Positions 27,995 through 35,126 of a stretch of 35,126 nucleotides of DNA are shown piece after piece (position 1 is the first letter of the stretch; each line of letters starts with the position of its first letter). The notes under the pieces were generated by a model. The model saw only the letters and a program-made list of their open reading frames with translations. It was not told the DNA's origin and made no database searches. The translations under genes were made by a program, and so were the position numbers. Where the stretch lies: positions 1-35,126 of the forward strand of contig NZ_BMYS01000024.1 in the NCBI RefSeq assembly GCF_014652395.1. Reading direction: 5' to 3'. The DNA comes from Advenella faeciporci. GTDB taxonomy: Bacteria; Pseudomonadota; Gammaproteobacteria; Burkholderiales; Burkholderiaceae_B.

Positions 27995-29448
27995 TGAATT
28001 GGGAAATTGTCATTGGTCTGGAAACGCATGTACAGCTTTCCACAAAATCCAAAATCTTTTCAGGCAGCAGCACCGCTTTTGGTGCCGCCCCCAACACACA
28101 AGCCAACGTCGTTGACATGGCCCTGCCCGGCAGCCTGCCGGTCATGAACAAGGCTGCAGTAGAAAAGGCCATCCGCTTTGGCCTGGCCATTGGTGCCGAA
28201 GTCGCACCGCGCTCGGTATTTGCCCGTAAAAACTACTTCTACCCCGACCTGCCCAAAAACTATCAAATCAGCCAGTACGAACTGCCCGTAGTGGTAGGCG
28301 GAAAAATTTCCTACTTTGTGGGAAAAGAGGAAAAAACCCTTAACCTGACCCGTGCCCACCTTGAAGAAGATGCAGGCAAATCCCTGCACGACGACTTCAT
28401 CGGCCCGCTGGGTGAACTGTCTACCGGGATTGACCTTAACCGTACCGGTACCCCCTTGCTTGAAATCGTGACCGAGCCCGAGCTGCGTTCGGCCGCCGAA
28501 GCGGTTGCCTATGCCAAAACCCTGCATGGCCTGGTGGTCTGGCTGGGCATTTGCGACGGCAACCTGCAAGAGGGTTCGTTTCGCATCGACGCCAACGTTT
28601 CCGTGCGTCCGGTTGGCCAAAAAGAATTCGGCACCCGTGCCGAAATCAAGAACGTCAACTCTTTCCGCTTCCTTGAGCGCGCCATCCTGTTTGAGGCCCG
28701 CCGCCAGATTGAACTGATCGAGGACGGCGGCACCGTTATTCAGGAAACCCGCCTGTATGACGACGTGAACGATGAAACCCGCAGCATGCGCACCAAGGAA
28801 GATGCCCACGACTATCGTTACTTCCCCGATCCCGACCTGCCACCGCTGGTTATTTCACAGGAATGGAAAGACCGCGTGCAGGCCAGCATGCCCGAACTGC
28901 CCGCTGCCCGTCGCGAACGCTACTGCAACGAACTGGGCCTGCCCGCCTATGACGCTGCCCAGTTAACCGTTTCACGCGCCATCTCGGACTACTTTGAAGA
29001 CACCATCAAGGCACTGCCCGAAGGCCATGCCAAACTGGCTTCCAACTGGATCATGAGTGAATTGTCGGGTGCCCTTAACCGGGACGAACTGGACATTGCA
29101 GACAGTCCCGTCAGCCCCGAACAACTGGCCAAAATGCTGCTTCGCATTATTGACAACACCATTTCCAACAAAATCGCGCGTGATGTTTTTGCCGATATGT
29201 GGGCCGGTGAACACAATCGCGATGCCGATGCCATTATCGAGGCAAAAGGCCTGAAACAAATCAGCGACAGTGGAGCCATTGCCGCCATGATTGACGAAGT
29301 GCTGGCCGCCAACCCTGAAACCATTGAAGAGTACCGGGCTGGCAAGCAAAAGGCTTTTAACTCTTTGGTGGGCAAGGTGATGAAAGCGGGCAAAGGCAAG
29401 GCCAACCCAACCCAGGTGAATGAAATCCTTAAGGAAAAACTGGGGTAG
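27994..29448 (+). CDS. gatB: Aspartyl/glutamyl-tRNA amidotransferase subunit B
   Basis: GatB activates the misacylated tRNA by ATP-dependent phosphorylation and transfers ammonia to it. The 484-residue protein starts with [13 protein letters not shown], the family's opening motif. [17 protein letters not shown] is near residue 82, HLEEDAGK near residue 121, and [15 protein letters not shown] near residue 150. The helical and YqeY-like tail domain (about 330-484) ends in a lysine-rich helix typical of tRNA contact. The overlap TAATG with gatA couples translation. Its presence implies that the organism makes Gln-tRNA and/or Asn-tRNA by the indirect route. The gene is followed by a repeat-rich gap instead of a simple terminator. 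Confidence 0.96.
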   Translation: MNWEIVIGLETHVQLSTKSKIFSGSSTAFGAAPNTQANVVDMALPGSLPVMNKAAVEKAIRFGLAIGAEVAPRSVFARKNYFYPDLPKNYQISQYELPVVVGGKISYFVGKEEKTLNLTRAHLEEDAGKSLHDDFIGPLGELSTGIDLNRTGTPLLEIVTEPELRSAAEAVAYAKTLHGLVVWLGICDGNLQEGSFRIDANVSVRPVGQKEFGTRAEIKNVNSFRFLERAILFEARRQIELIEDGGTVIQETRLYDDVNDETRSMRTKEDAHDYRYFPDPDLPPLVISQEWKDRVQASMPELPAARRERYCNELGLPAYDAAQLTVSRAISDYFEDTIKALPEGHAKLASNWIMSELSGALNRDELDIADSPVSPEQLAKMLLRIIDNTISNKIARDVFADMWAGEHNRDADAIIEAKGLKQISDSGAIAAMIDEVLAANPETIEEYRAGKQKAFNSLVGKVMKAGKGKANPTQVNEILKEKLG

Positions 29449-29472
29449 GTTGCGAGGAAACACTTCAGGGCT

Positions 29473-29788
29473 CAAGGCAACCACACTCGGGGTGCGAAGA
29501 GGCACCTCCTGGTTCAAGCAACCACCCCGTCAGGCTTTGCCTGACACCCCTCCACGGGAGGGGAATTGTTTGAATTCTTTGCCGTGATCAAAAAAGTTTA
29601 GAAAATCCCCTCCCGGGGAGGGGAATGCAAGACGAACTTCGTCAAAGAAACCGGAAAATTCCCCTCCCGTGGAGGGGTGGCGCGAAGCGACGGGGTGGTT
29701 GCTTGAACCAGAAGGTGCCTCCTCAAAGTGACAAGGTGGTTGCTTGAACCAGGAGCTGCCTCCTCAAAGCGACAAGGTGGTTATCAAG
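29473..29788. repeat. Composite palindrome with roughly 41-base tandem units, between gatB and soxG
   Basis: The 348-base gap between the convergent gatB and soxG genes is almost entirely this structure. Outer arms of 30 bases (29501-29530 and 29690-29719) are inverted copies with one mismatch. Inner arms of 22 bases (29546-29567 and 29657-29678) are perfect inverted copies, each itself near-palindromic (CCCCTCCACGGGAGGGG). Between outer and inner arms the two sides differ: the left has a small CAGGC/GCCTG hairpin and the right a GCG/CGC one. Near the middle is another GC palindrome (CCCCTCCCGGGGAGGGG, about 29607-29623). On the right the arm continues as direct copies starting GGTGGTT at 29694, 29735 and 29776, a 41-base period; a degenerate unit lies on the left from about 29473. 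There is no coding capacity. It resembles REP- or MITE-like dispersed intergenic elements. Confidence 0.85.
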
Positions 29789-29796
29789 ACCCCGCC

Positions 29797-30411
29797 TTAC
29801 GCCAACAGATAATAATCATACGCCGCATCCAGCAGCATTTTTACCGTATATTCGGCAAAACTTCTGCGTACCAGCACATGCCAGCCATTGGGCACCGGCC
29901 TGACGGCAATATCCGCCTTGAAAAAATGTGACTGGGCACACTGCCCCTGACCAAACACACTGGCATCAAAATCCAGCGGGCAACCTTTGTTCAGCACATC
30001 AGCCGCCCCGTTGCCACTTAAATGCAGCAGGGTATAGCCACTACTTACGTCCAGCACCCTGGCAAACGAACCGGCCAGTAACGCTTGCATTTCACTCACC
30101 GGGGTCTCATTAAGCAAAGCTGGCATGGCAACCGGCTTGACAGACTGCGCCAGCCATTCATCTGGCCCCAGCCACCAGATCACATGCTTATCATTTTCAG
30201 CAACCGTATTGGGTTGAACAGGAAATTCAAGATTAAATGAATTATCCAAAACCCGGGCAACATTGGCATCTGCAAGGTCAGCCCGGACATTCAGTAATTC
30301 ACGAAACGGCAATTCCCTTAAAAGAAACTTATCAGGTGCCTTGCCGGCAGCTTCTTCCAGCATACCCTGCACATTAACCAATGGTGATTGCATATTCACA
30401 TCAAGCTGCAT
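29797..30411 (-). CDS. soxG: Sarcosine oxidase gamma subunit
   Basis: SoxG is the smallest but one subunit of the heterotetrameric sarcosine oxidase, a folate-binding-fold (GcvT-like) structural subunit. I place the start at ATG 30411 (204 residues), because GGGAG lies eight bases ahead. The frame continues to 30435, but that ATG has no ribosome binding site and lies deeper inside soxA. Family features include the LRELPFRELLNVR segment and the WWLGPDEWL motif (about 90). The C-terminal region contains VLDVSSGYTLLHLSGNGAADVLNKGCPLDF (residues about 130-160, in part DVSSGYT and LNKGCPLDF) and the VLVRRSFAEY ending. It overlaps the soxA end by 11 bases and is the last gene of the operon. Confidence 0.92.
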   Translation of the reverse strand: MQLDVNMQSPLVNVQGMLEEAAGKAPDKFLLRELPFRELLNVRADLADANVARVLDNSFNLEFPVQPNTVAENDKHVIWWLGPDEWLAQSVKPVAMPALLNETPVSEMQALLAGSFARVLDVSSGYTLLHLSGNGAADVLNKGCPLDFDASVFGQGQCAQSHFFKADIAVRPVPNGWHVLVRRSFAEYTVKMLLDAAYDYYLLA

Positions 30412-33409
30412 GCTGACGGCTCCCTTCTTCATCAAAAAAGACCGGACTGCAAACCTGTGCCTTTATAAAACCGGTTTGCGCCGACCACACAACAACGGTT
30501 GACCCCATCAGGCTGAAGCCATCCCGAACAACCCCCAGGGCGATTGAGCGGTCCAGGACCGGACTGTAATAACTGGAGGTCACATGCCCCAGCATGGGAG
30601 CCGGGCGCTGTTCGGTTTCTTCCAGCAATACTTGCGCGCCTTCGGGCAAAACCTGTTGCGGATCTTCTGCCTTCAGCCCCACAAACTGTTTGCGTCCGCT
30701 GCCGGCGGTGTGGCTCCGGCTTAATGAGCGTTTGCCAATGAAGTCCTTGGTTTTGGCCACCAGGCCGTCCATGCCCAGATCGGCAGGGGTCATGGAACCG
30801 TCGGTATCCTGGCCCACAATAATAAAACCCTTTTCAGCCCGCAACACATGCATCGCTTCAGTGCCATAGGGCGTGATATTGAATGCCTGCCCGGCCTGGA
30901 TCAGGGCATCCCAAACCGCCTGCCCATAATTGGAAGGCACATTCACTTCATAACAAAGCTCACCCGAAAAACTGATCCGCATGATACGAACCGGAACCTG
31001 CAGGATGTTGCCTTCCCGAAAACTCATGAAAGGAAATTGCCCGGCGGAAAAATCAATATCGTGACATACGGCCTGCAGCACCTGGCGGGCATTGGGTCCG
31101 GCCACGGCAAAGGTGGAGTAATGGTCAGTTAGCGAAGCCAGATGCACCTTCAGCTCGGGCCATTCAGTTTGCAGCCATTTTTCCATCCATTGCATCACCC
31201 TGGCCGCACCACCAGTAGTGGTACTTAGCAAATAGTGATTCTCACCCAGGCGGATATTCACGCCATCATCAAAAACCATGCCGTTTTCATCAAGCATCAG
31301 CCCATAACGGCATTTGCCTATGCCCAGCTTGTTCCAGGCGTTGGTATACATACGGTTAAGGAATTCGGCGGCATCCGGGCCCTGGACATCAATCTTGCCC
31401 AGGGTGGAAGCATCCAGAATGCCAACGCCATTGCGAACGGCCAGGCACTCACGCCTGACTGCGGCCTGCATGTCTTCATTGCCAGGCGCGTAGTACAGAG
31501 GCCGCTTCCAGTTACCCACGTCCTCGAATACCGCTCCATGTGCCTCATGCCAGCCATGAATGCAAGTGGTCCGGACCGGTTCAAAAAAATCGCCCAGCTC
31601 ACGCCCGGCCAAGGCACCAAACGTGACCGGTGTGTAATTGGGCCGATAAGTGGTGGTGCCGGTTTGCGGGATGCTTTGCTGCAGCGCTTCGGCCAGAATG
31701 GCCATGCCATTGATATTGCCCAGCTTGCCCTGGTCGGTACCAAACCCCAAGGCCGTATAGCGCTTGACGTGCTCTACCGACTGATAACCTTCGCGCGCCG
31801 CCAGATAAATATCAGCAGCGGACACATCATTCTGGAAATCAACAAACTGCTTTTCACCCTGGCCCATTTGCGCCCGGTCACCAATCAGCCATAAGGGCAA
31901 AATGGCATTTTCCCGGTATTCATCCAGCTCCCAGTCCATGGGTGGCACCGCTGGCAAACCCAACTTGCCAAGTGCTGCATTGGCCGCCTGCTGGCCACCG
32001 GTCAACGCCTCGGCCAGCAAAAAGTCACCCTTGGCAGCCCCCACGCTGGCTTGTTCCTGCACCGAAACACCTGGCACGAAACAGGCCTTTTCCTCTGACC
32101 AGACGGCTTTTCCGCCAGACTGGGCAAACAAATGCACAACCGGGTTCCAGCCGCCTGATACCCCCAGCAGATCGCAGCACAAGGTGGCAACAACCTCACC
32201 CAGATGACCTTTACGGTAAGCAGCCACACTGACTTTTTCAATGTGATGATCAAACTGTTCGCTAAACGCCTCCAGGACCACCGATTCAAAAAGAATCGAA
32301 ACTCCCAGGCCATGGGCCCGTTGCGGCAAGGTACCACCTGAAACGGGCCGCGCATCAATCACCGTGACATTGGCCCCATGCTGTTTCAGGGCAATGGCCG
32401 CCCGGTATCCTTCGTCGTTGTTAGTGAAGATCAGGGCCGATTTACCTGGCAAAATCGCATAACGGTTGACATAGCTGGCAATCGCACCTGACAGCATGAT
32501 GCCAGGCAAATCATTATTGGCAAATACCAGGGGCCGTTCGTGGGCCCCTGTAGCCAGAATCACCTGGCGGGCGCGGATTTTAAGGATCCGTTCTCGCGTT
32601 CCCTTGCGTTCGGCCAAGGGTAAATGGTCGGTTAAACGCTGGCAGGCAGTCAGCAGATTATGATCCTGATAGCCAAAAGCGGTGGTGCGCAAGAAAACCT
32701 TCACATTCGGTAATTCAGCCAGCGCCTGCATCATGCCAGCCACCCATTGCACCGCCTTTACGCCATCAAGAGTGTCATCGCCAGACAATAAAGTGCCCCC
32801 CGCCTGCGCCTGCTCATCCAGCAGGATGACCCGTGCACCGCCCTTGCCGGCAGCCAGGGCAGCGGCCAGCCCTGCAGGGCCGGCCCCCACCACCAGGATA
32901 TCGGCATGCATGAACTGTTTGTCATAGCGATCGGCATCGCGGGCCTTGGGTGCCACGCCAAGACCTGCGGCATCACGGATTTTCTCTTCGAAACGGGGCC
33001 AGTATTTTTTTGGCCACATGAAGGTTTTATAGTAAAAACCCGCTGGCAGAAAACGCGAAAATTTTTGCACAACCGCCATTTTGTCCTGTGCCAGACTTGG
33101 GCTGACGTTCACGCTGCTGGCTTGCAGCTCGTCATACAGCAGGATCTCGGTTGCCTTGGCATTGGGTACGGTATAGGCACCGGTTTCAAGCTGGACAATC
33201 GCATTGGGCTCTTCAACCCCGGCCGTCATAATACCGCGCGGCCGATGGTATTTCCAGCTGCGTGCCACAAAATGCACGCCATTGGCCAACAGGGCAGAAG
33301 CCAGGGTGTCTCCCTCGTAACCGTAATAGCTTTTTCCATTAAACTGAAAGCGGATTTTACGGCGTCGGTCTATCCGGCCACCTTCCTTAAGTCTGAACGA
33401 CTGACTCAT
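30401..33409 (-). CDS. soxA: Sarcosine oxidase alpha subunit
   Basis: The alpha subunit (1002 residues, the family's normal size) works with SoxB, SoxD and SoxG to oxidise sarcosine (N-methylglycine) to glycine, passing the one-carbon unit to tetrahydrofolate and electrons to oxygen. The N terminus (about 15-95) is the ferredoxin-like fold with FNGKSYYGYEGDTLASALLA-type sequence (FNGKSY, GDTLASALLANGV). A dinucleotide-binding motif, VVGAGPAGLAAALA, starts near 174 with DEQ at its end, and ATGAHERPLVF is near 288. The C-terminal third (about 610-1000) is a GcvT-like folate-binding domain with GTEAMHVLRAEKGFIIVGQDTDG (short form HVLRAEKGFIIVGQD). It overlaps soxD by four bases (ATGA). Confidence 0.95.
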   Translation of the reverse strand: MSQSFRLKEGGRIDRRRKIRFQFNGKSYYGYEGDTLASALLANGVHFVARSWKYHRPRGIMTAGVEEPNAIVQLETGAYTVPNAKATEILLYDELQASSVNVSPSLAQDKMAVVQKFSRFLPAGFYYKTFMWPKKYWPRFEEKIRDAAGLGVAPKARDADRYDKQFMHADILVVGAGPAGLAAALAAGKGGARVILLDEQAQAGGTLLSGDDTLDGVKAVQWVAGMMQALAELPNVKVFLRTTAFGYQDHNLLTACQRLTDHLPLAERKGTRERILKIRARQVILATGAHERPLVFANNDLPGIMLSGAIASYVNRYAILPGKSALIFTNNDEGYRAAIALKQHGANVTVIDARPVSGGTLPQRAHGLGVSILFESVVLEAFSEQFDHHIEKVSVAAYRKGHLGEVVATLCCDLLGVSGGWNPVVHLFAQSGGKAVWSEEKACFVPGVSVQEQASVGAAKGDFLLAEALTGGQQAANAALGKLGLPAVPPMDWELDEYRENAILPLWLIGDRAQMGQGEKQFVDFQNDVSAADIYLAAREGYQSVEHVKRYTALGFGTDQGKLGNINGMAILAEALQQSIPQTGTTTYRPNYTPVTFGALAGRELGDFFEPVRTTCIHGWHEAHGAVFEDVGNWKRPLYYAPGNEDMQAAVRRECLAVRNGVGILDASTLGKIDVQGPDAAEFLNRMYTNAWNKLGIGKCRYGLMLDENGMVFDDGVNIRLGENHYLLSTTTGGAARVMQWMEKWLQTEWPELKVHLASLTDHYSTFAVAGPNARQVLQAVCHDIDFSAGQFPFMSFREGNILQVPVRIMRISFSGELCYEVNVPSNYGQAVWDALIQAGQAFNITPYGTEAMHVLRAEKGFIIVGQDTDGSMTPADLGMDGLVAKTKDFIGKRSLSRSHTAGSGRKQFVGLKAEDPQQVLPEGAQVLLEETEQRPAPMLGHVTSSYYSPVLDRSIALGVVRDGFSLMGSTVVVWSAQTGFIKAQVCSPVFFDEEGSRQHAA

Positions 33410-33681
33410 GCGGTGTCTCCTTGCTGAACCGGACTGACCTCTTCCCTGAAAGCATAGCTGACTGTATCCCTATGCACGGTAAACCAGCGTCGGCAACCGT
33501 GCACATGCTGCCACTGCTCGTGCTGCAGGCCACGTTTGTTTTGGCGCATGAAAAGATAGTCACCCCACGCTTCATCACTTAACGACTCAGGGTTGGCCGG
33601 CCGGACAATACCTGCCTCTCCACCGGCTGCAAATTCGGATTCGGCCCTTTCTCCACACCACGGGCATTTTATCAACAGCAT
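33406..33681 (-). CDS. soxD: Sarcosine oxidase delta subunit
   Basis: SoxD is the small zinc-binding subunit of heterotetrameric sarcosine oxidase. From ATG 33681 it has 91 residues, starting MLLIKCPWCGER, with AAGGA seven bases ahead. The longer frame to 33738 overlaps soxB and is not family-like. The four expected zinc ligands are at exactly the positions known for the Corynebacterium protein: Cys6, Cys9, His59 and Cys63. The conserved WGDYLFMR-N-KG-like block (40-51) and HGCRRWF are present. It begins 22 bases downstream of the soxB stop and overlaps soxA by ATGA. Confidence 0.94.
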   Translation of the reverse strand: MLLIKCPWCGERAESEFAAGGEAGIVRPANPESLSDEAWGDYLFMRQNKRGLQHEQWQHVHGCRRWFTVHRDTVSYAFREEVSPVQQGDTA

Positions 33682-33703
33682 ATCTTTTTCCTTCAGGTTT
33701 GAA

Positions 33704-34951
33704 CTAGTGGGCAACACCGGCAGCCCCGTGCTCATCAATCAAGTGGCCAGTATAAAAGCGGTCAATCGAAAATGCCGCGTTCAAAGGATGGGGCGTGTCG
33801 TTGGCAACGGTATGGGCAAACACCCAGCCCGAGCCTGGCGTAGCCTTGAAACCGCCGGTTCCCCAGCCACAGTTGAAATAAAGCCCCTTGACGGCGGTTT
33901 TAGAAATGATCGGACAGGCGTCGGGCGTGACATCCACAATGCCACCCCACTGCCGGTTCATGCGCACGCGGCTAAGTACCGGGAACATTTCAACAATCGC
34001 CTGCAGCGTGCCTTCTATGGTGTGAAAACTGCCGCGCTGCCCGTAACCGGTGTATTGGTCTATACCGGCACCAATCACCAGGTCGCCCTTGTCGGACTGG
34101 CTGATATAGGCATGCACGGCATTGGACATGATGACCGTATTGATAATGGGCTTGATGGATTCGGACACCAGGGCCTGCAAGGGATGGCTTTCGATGGGCA
34201 GGCGAATGCCGGCCATGTCGGCCAGCACGCTGGAATTGCCCGCCACCACCACGGCCACTTTTTTGGCCTTGATGAACCCCTTGACCGTATCCACACCGGT
34301 TACCGCACCATTTTCACGGCGAATGCCGGTTACCCCGCAGTTCTGGATGATATCCACCCCGCGATGGTCGGCCGCGCGGGCGAACCCCCAGGCAACGGCA
34401 TCATGCCGGGCCACCCCGCCACGCGGCTGGAAAGACGCACCCAGTACCGGATAGCGACTGTTAAGGTTGATAATAGGCACCAACTCTTGTACCTGATGGG
34501 GGGTAAGAAATTGGGTATCGATATGGTTAAGCTGGTTGGCATTGACCCGACGCTGCGTGTCACGCACTTCCTGCAGGGTATGGGCCAGATTAAGCACCCC
34601 ACGCTGGCTGAACATAACGTTATAGTTCAGGTCCTGGGACAAACCTTCCCACAGCGACATGGACTTTTCATACAGCAGCGCGGCTTCATCCCATAAATAA
34701 TTGGAACGCACGATAGTGGTATTACGGGCCGTATTGCCACCGCCCAGCCAGCCTTTTTCAAGTACCGCCACATTGCGTATGCCATGCTCTTTAGCCAAAT
34801 AGTATGCGGTTGCCAGGCCATGACCGCCCCCACCCACAATCACAACATCGTATTCTTTTTTTGGTTCGGGACTGCGCCAGGCGCGTTCCCAGTTCCGGTG
34901 ATAACTTAGCCCGTTGCGGACCAGACTGAAAATGGAATATTTCTGACTCAT
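33704..34951 (-). CDS. soxB: Sarcosine oxidase beta subunit
   Basis: SoxB is the catalytic flavoprotein (415 residues) that oxidises sarcosine. The FAD-binding Rossmann motif is [22 protein letters not shown] (residues 36-57, key glycines 40-43 and 45), followed by [23 protein letters not shown]. The histidine that carries covalent FMN in the family is His183 in [13 protein letters not shown]. The C-terminal half has the conserved RQWGG-x-VDVTPD-x-PII block and [15 protein letters not shown] near the end. A GAGG site precedes the ATG. It is the first gene of soxB-soxD-soxA-soxG. The usual companions of one-carbon and glycine metabolism (glyA, folD, purU) are not in the window. Only 64 bases separate its start from an IS end, so the native promoter may be altered. 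Confidence 0.95.
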   Translation of the reverse strand: MSQKYSIFSLVRNGLSYHRNWERAWRSPEPKKEYDVVIVGGGGHGLATAYYLAKEHGIRNVAVLEKGWLGGGNTARNTTIVRSNYLWDEAALLYEKSMSLWEGLSQDLNYNVMFSQRGVLNLAHTLQEVRDTQRRVNANQLNHIDTQFLTPHQVQELVPIINLNSRYPVLGASFQPRGGVARHDAVAWGFARAADHRGVDIIQNCGVTGIRRENGAVTGVDTVKGFIKAKKVAVVVAGNSSVLADMAGIRLPIESHPLQALVSESIKPIINTVIMSNAVHAYISQSDKGDLVIGAGIDQYTGYGQRGSFHTIEGTLQAIVEMFPVLSRVRMNRQWGGIVDVTPDACPIISKTAVKGLYFNCGWGTGGFKATPGSGWVFAHTVANDTPHPLNAAFSIDRFYTGHLIDEHGAAGVAH

Positions 34952-35015
34952 ACTTCCTCTTGCAACTGGTGGGGTAATAAAGGTTTATGTAGACGTTTTC
35001 ATTCCCACGCGGGAG

Positions 35016-35126
35016 TGAAGTGACCCCCAAATGTTGGACGGTTAAAAACTAGGCAGCTAAAACCTGAGTCCGGTATTGTACTGGACTCAGGCCATTTAAT
35101 TTGAGCTTGATACGCTTGTGATTATA
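35016..35126 (-). mobile_element. IS3-family insertion sequence, orfB-side end (partial)
   Basis: A terminal inverted repeat beginning TGAAGTGACCCCC (35016 onward, matching the left IS end at about 22 of 24 positions) is followed by the 3' end of an orfB gene on the minus strand. The element runs off the window. Its orientation is the same as the fragment at 1-111, and its transcription is directed toward soxB. Confidence 0.82.
35049..35126 (-). CDS. IS3-family transposase OrfB, C-terminal 25 residues (partial)
   Basis: The complement from the window edge reads YNHKRIKLKLNGLSPVQYR and a few more residues, then TAG at 35051-35049. This matches the very conserved C terminus of IS3-family OrfB integrases, which catalyse strand transfer through an RNase H-like DDE domain (not included here). 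The fragment is too short to judge integrity. Confidence 0.85.
   Translation of the reverse strand, partial: YNHKRIKLKLNGLSPVQYRTQVLAA

Noticed and set aside
29694-29788. Possible CRISPR array, because of regularly spaced 41-base repeats
   Set aside because: The whole unit repeats without unique spacers, copies are few and degenerate, and no cas genes are present. It fits a palindromic intergenic element better.
33593-34696. Plus-strand open frame of 367 codons across soxD and soxB
   Set aside because: Shadow of the sarcosine oxidase genes; low-complexity His/Gly-rich translation with no family resemblance.

Overview
This window looks like chromosomal DNA of a Betaproteobacterium, most likely Burkholderiales in or near Alcaligenaceae. 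The reasons are the gatB-gatA-gatC / mreB-mreC-mreD-mrdA-rodA divergent arrangement, the DUF3460-scpA-panC cluster, a coaE-zapD pair, and overall protein similarity to Bordetella-type relatives. I cannot fix the genus. Base composition by eye is only moderately GC-rich, with AT-rich intergenic regions. No tRNA, rRNA or CRISPR was recognised. Almost all the sequence is coding and core in character.

Layout from left to right. (1) 1-111 is the end of an IS3-family element: the start of orfA on the minus strand plus a terminal inverted repeat. (2) 168-1124 is an EpsC/CysE-type serine acetyltransferase. (3) 1209-10062 is a four-gene tripartite efflux operon on the minus strand in the order adaptor, RND, RND, outer-membrane channel (mdtA-mdtB-mdtC-OMF, the MuxABC-OpmB layout). 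(4) 10188-11591 is zapD and coaE. (5) 11694-12105 is a compact module: a 75-residue stand-alone LuxR/FixJ-type DNA-binding protein with its own strong promoter, a palindrome at that promoter, a strong ribosome binding site and a terminator. (6) 12115-14063 is panC, scpA and a DUF3460 gene. (7) 14172-17259 is a polar amino-acid ABC transporter (aapQ-aapM-aapP) with no binding-protein gene beside it.

On the plus strand, 17482-20143 holds ftsE, ftsX and mutY. The mutY 3' end overlaps rodA tail to tail. The minus-strand elongasome operon mreB-mreC-mreD-mrdA-rodA occupies 20107-25912, with a hairpin between mreB and mreC. Divergent from it, 26151-29448 encodes the Asp/Glu-tRNA amidotransferase GatCAB. 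The 348-base gap after gatB is filled by a large composite palindrome with roughly 41-base tandem units.

The right end (29797-34951) is a heterotetrameric sarcosine oxidase operon on the minus strand (soxB-soxD-soxA-soxG). It is preceded by the other end of an IS3-family element, at 35016-35126. Both IS fragments point the same way, so the window is bounded by directly oriented IS ends. This is either a real IS-flanked chromosomal segment or an assembly contig that broke in a repeated IS.

I found no convincing wholly new multi-gene system. The most interesting items are the orphan LuxR-type module at 11.7-12.1 kb, the composite palindrome at 29.5-29.8 kb, and the IS junction close upstream of soxB.
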